A stretch of DNA of 23,733 nucleotides from JAYOFM01 sp038117225 (GTDB lineage Bacteria; Pseudomonadota; Alphaproteobacteria; Rhodospirillales; Casp-alpha2): contig JAYOFM010000056.1 in assembly GCA_038117225.1 (NCBI GenBank), positions 1-23,733 on the forward strand, written 5' to 3'. Below the pieces are notes generated by a model. The model was not told the origin of the DNA. It searched no databases and saw only the letters and a program-made list of their open reading frames with translations. This document shows, one piece after another, positions 21,245-23,733 of this stretch. The translations under genes were made by a program, and so were the position numbers. Position 1 is the first letter of the stretch. Every line of letters begins with the position of its first letter.

Positions 21245-23733
21245 ATGAATGTCATTCCACCGGATGACGAACGCAATCAGGATCGCAACAGGGCATCGGA
21301 GGGCGCCGCCGCCAGCGGCGCCGCCGTCGTCAACGCCGCGGGGCTGAGCATCGTCAACGCCGGGGCGGGGGCCGAAACCGTCATCATTCCGGGCGGTTCG
21401 TGGTTCCTGATGGCCGAGTTCGACCGCTCCGGCCCCGACCTCATCGTTACCGGCCGCGAAGGCCAGCGCGCCGTCGTCCGTGATTTCTTCGCCACCGACA
21501 ATCCCCCCGACCTGACCGTCGAGGGTGGCGGCATCGTGCTCTCCGCCGACATCGCCACGCAACTCGCCGGCCCGCGCGCGTTCGGCTTCCAGATCGCCCA
21601 GGCCAACGCCGCCGAACTGGCCCAGGCACAGGCCATCGGCACCGTTGAAACCCTCGACGGCGAGGTCAAGGTGACCCGCGTCACCGGCGAAACCGTGGTG
21701 CTGAAAGTCGGTGATCCGGTTTACCAGGGCGATATTCTGGAAACCGGCAAGAAGGGCTCGGTCGGTCTGGTGTTCCAGGATGAAAGCACCTTCGCGCTCG
21801 GTGACTCCGGCCGCATGGTGCTCGACGAAATGGTCTACGACCCGGCCGAACAAAAAGGCAGCCAGGCGGTCTCGCTGTTGCAGGGCGCGCTGACCTTCGT
21901 TTCCGGCCAGATCGCCAAGACCGACACCAGCGCCATGTCGATCAACACGCCAAGCGCCACCATCGGTATTCGTGGCACGGCCGGCGGCATCAAGGTCGGC
22001 GACGACGGTTCGGTCACCGGCGCCATCTTCGCCGAGCGCGGCGGTCTCGTCGGCGAAATGACCTTCACCAACAACGACGGCTCAACCACCGTCGTCAACA
22101 CCGCCGGCACGGCGGTCAACATCGGCAGCGACGGCACGGTCTCGGAACCGTTTCAGATGGATGCCAACGATGTCGCGCGGGCGTTCGGTAATTCCATCTC
22201 CGCCCTGCCCAACGCGGCGCAGGCGCTGCAGGCGGATTTTAATGCCGCCGCCCAGGCCGCTGTGCAGGAAATTCAAGCGGCCGCCGTTGCGGCTGAGCAG
22301 GCGGCTGAGCAGGAGGGCGAGGGGCAAGAAGCGGCTCAGGAAGAAGCCGAGGTGATCGAGGATATCCTTCAGCAAGCCGAGGCCGAGCAGGAATTTCAGC
22401 AACAACTGCAGGCGGACATCCTTGATGAGCTCGTGCAGTTGGCCGCCGAACTCAATGATCTCGCCGATGAACTCGCCGACTTGTTGGATTTCGATATTTT
22501 TGTCAATTATTTCAATGACTTCCGGGATGACGTTCCGTTCGTCCTCACCGCGACGACGACAGTTCAGGATATCATCGCCAATGTCGTCGTCGAGGACCCG
22601 ACGCCCCCCAATCTCGCGGTCCTCGAAAATCTCCTGGCGGCAGCCCAAGCCGCTGACGCCGAGGCGACGACTGAGCTGAATTCCGCGAATACGGAAGTAA
22701 GCAGCGGTACCGATGCCGCCATTGATGCGGGCTTTACGGCCAAGGAACGGGGCGATCCACAGGGGACGGTCGATGCCGATGCGACCGCTGCGGCGAACCC
22801 GTTCAAGGCTCGCGCCGAAGAGCACCGGGATCGCATCCGCGAACTGAAAACGCAAACCGAGGACGCCGCCGACCTCGCCGAGAGTCTCGCGCTCTCGTCC
22901 GGATTCGCCGAGGAAGTGGCGATCGCCTTCCAAATTCGCGACATCGCCAACCAGGTGGCCCAGCGCGAGAGCTTCATTCAAGCCTCCATTGACACGCTCG
23001 GTGACGCATTTGGTATTGCGGTCAATTGGTTGACCGGTGCGGCAAACTCCGCGTTGAGCACCGCGGACGCGGCAGTGACCAGCCGAGAGAACGAACTCTC
23101 CAATCTGCGTCAGAGCAGCTTGAATGAGGCTGCGGAACTGAACGCGGCGCGCACCGACAGATTGGCCAAGCTGGTCGTCCGCGATGAATTGAGCGCGCGG
23201 CTTGAGACATTAAATTCGAAGCTCGCCGAGTTGACGACGACTGTTAACAATCCCACGACCGGCGCCTTCGCGTTGCAAGAAGCGGCACAGCTCGACAAGG
23301 ATACGCAGGTCTTCCTGCTCGATGGCGGCGACGACCCGCGCACGACAGGTGTCGTCGAAACGGCGACCGGGTTGCGCGCGCAACTAATCGCCGACCCGAC
23401 CAATAATGTCCTCAAGGCGCAGATTCTGCTGGAAGAACAGCGCCTCGCCAACGCCGAATCGGTGCTGACACTGCGCAACCAGATCAAGGACGCCTTCACC
23501 GACGCCATCGGCACCGTGACGACGACGCGTAACACGGTGCAGACCCTGTTCGATGGCAACGACCCGACGAATCCGAATGCCAACGGCGCGTTGCAGTTGT
23601 TCAACGCCGCCGACACCCTGTTCAATACCGAGACGGCCGAGACCGCGGCCGCGTTGCAGGCGGTTCTCGACAAGACCGATGCCGTGGCCGCCGCGCAGGC
23701 GGAAGCGGCGGCGGCGCAGGCGCGGGTCGTCGT
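21245..23733 (+). CDS. Giant FecR-domain protein, N-terminal 829 residues (3' end beyond window)
   Basis: It starts at ATG 21245 with GGAGAG (21230-21235) 9 nt upstream, and remains open to the right edge. There is no Sec signal peptide. Residues 1-130 are Gly/Ala-rich with the segment FDRSGPDLIVTGREGQRAVVRDFF, a pattern I associate with the N-termini of large type I-secreted adhesins. Residues about 131-248 are a FecR-like beta domain: GTVETLDGEVKVTR, VGDPVYQGDILETG, GRMVLDEMVYDP and INTPSATIGIRGTAGG. From about 300 onward the chain is Ala/Glu/Gln/Asp-rich and heptad-like, predicting a long helical or coiled-coil region, with an internal 12-bp tandem duplication (22289-22312, AAEQ twice). 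Function in adhesion or biofilm is inferred; no export genes are visible. Confidence 0.75.
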   Translation, partial: MNVIPPDDERNQDRNRASEGAAASGAAVVNAAGLSIVNAGAGAETVIIPGGSWFLMAEFDRSGPDLIVTGREGQRAVVRDFFATDNPPDLTVEGGGIVLSADIATQLAGPRAFGFQIAQANAAELAQAQAIGTVETLDGEVKVTRVTGETVVLKVGDPVYQGDILETGKKGSVGLVFQDESTFALGDSGRMVLDEMVYDPAEQKGSQAVSLLQGALTFVSGQIAKTDTSAMSINTPSATIGIRGTAGGIKVGDDGSVTGAIFAERGGLVGEMTFTNNDGSTTVVNTAGTAVNIGSDGTVSEPFQMDANDVARAFGNSISALPNAAQALQADFNAAAQAAVQEIQAAAVAAEQAAEQEGEGQEAAQEEAEVIEDILQQAEAEQEFQQQLQADILDELVQLAAELNDLADELADLLDFDIFVNYFNDFRDDVPFVLTATTTVQDIIANVVVEDPTPPNLAVLENLLAAAQAADAEATTELNSANTEVSSGTDAAIDAGFTAKERGDPQGTVDADATAAANPFKARAEEHRDRIRELKTQTEDAADLAESLALSSGFAEEVAIAFQIRDIANQVAQRESFIQASIDTLGDAFGIAVNWLTGAANSALSTADAAVTSRENELSNLRQSSLNEAAELNAARTDRLAKLVVRDELSARLETLNSKLAELTTTVNNPTTGAFALQEAAQLDKDTQVFLLDGGDDPRTTGVVETATGLRAQLIADPTNNVLKAQILLEEQRLANAESVLTLRNQIKDAFTDAIGTVTTTRNTVQTLFDGNDPTNPNANGALQLFNAADTLFNTETAETAAALQAVLDKTDAVAAAQAEAAAAQARVV
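22289..22312 (+). repeat. 12-bp tandem repeat inside the giant gene
   Basis: Two perfect copies of GCGGCTGAGCAG encode AAEQ-AAEQ in the helical region. It keeps frame and is a sign of local duplication in low-complexity coding sequence. Confidence 0.8.

Noticed and set aside
21063..21248. 61-codon + frame upstream of the giant gene
   Set aside because: No ribosome site, Arg-rich composition and overlap with the promoter region and start of the real gene.
22082..22981. 299-codon - strand frame inside the giant gene
   Set aside because: It is antisense to the FecR-domain gene, whose frame, start and domain are clear.
1..23733. CRISPR array, insertion sequence or prophage
   Set aside because: No regularly spaced repeats, transposase, terminal inverted repeats or phage structural genes were found; the only long exact repeat is the assembly overlap.

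Overview
The window reads as chromosome of an alphaproteobacterium, most likely a Rhodospirillales-type lineage. The grounds are about 60% GC, a ssb / gyrA / coaD backbone next to uvrA as is common in Alphaproteobacteria, alphaproteobacterial-style PAS histidine kinase and EAL proteins, and a type III PKS + ICMT pair. No sequence search was possible, so the taxonomic call is inference.

Layout. (1) 1-1130 is an accessory edge: a truncated MNT-type nucleotidyltransferase gene (- strand), a 300-bp stretch without a clear gene, and an AT-rich XRE-type regulator gene with its own AT-rich promoter/operator. (2) 1127-5749 is genome-maintenance core: uvrA (-), a UspA stress protein (-), a divergent small conserved-looking gene (+), and ssb (+). 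(3) 5823-9109 is a membrane sensor histidine kinase with three PAS domains, translationally coupled to an MFS transporter. (4) 9150-13161 holds gyrA (TTG start, good promoter, leader hairpin), coaD overlapping it, a small unknown protein, and tRNA-Lys(TTT) with a near-consensus promoter. (5) 13527-16658 is a signalling cluster: a PAS / degenerate GGDEF / EAL protein, a convergent single-domain response regulator, a small periplasmic protein, and a stand-alone cyclic-nucleotide-binding-domain protein. (6) 16821-17815 is a small lipoprotein coupled to a membrane-anchored retropepsin-like protease. (7) 17812-19358 is a two-gene type III polyketide synthase / isoprenylcysteine-methyltransferase-like operon. 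(8) 19467-20867 holds a small conserved-looking protein, a ChaC-like gamma-glutamylcyclotransferase and a secreted SNase-fold protein. (9) 21245 to the right edge is the N-terminal 829 residues of a very large, signal-less FecR-domain protein with a long helical region.

A key technical point: the 100-N run at 16114-16213 is flanked by an exact 55-bp direct repeat (16059-16113 = 16214-16268). This looks like two contigs that overlap by one assembly k-mer and were scaffolded with a nominal gap. Collapsing the repeat restores the reading frame of the CNB-domain gene and gives it a TGA stop overlapping (ATGA) the start of the following gene.

Most of the window is ordinary core genome. The pieces most worth following up are the giant FecR-domain protein, the type III PKS/ICMT operon, the sensor-kinase/MFS coupled pair, the Gln at the GyrA quinolone position, and the false gap. 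I see no CRISPR array, no insertion sequence, no prophage and no clear defence system.
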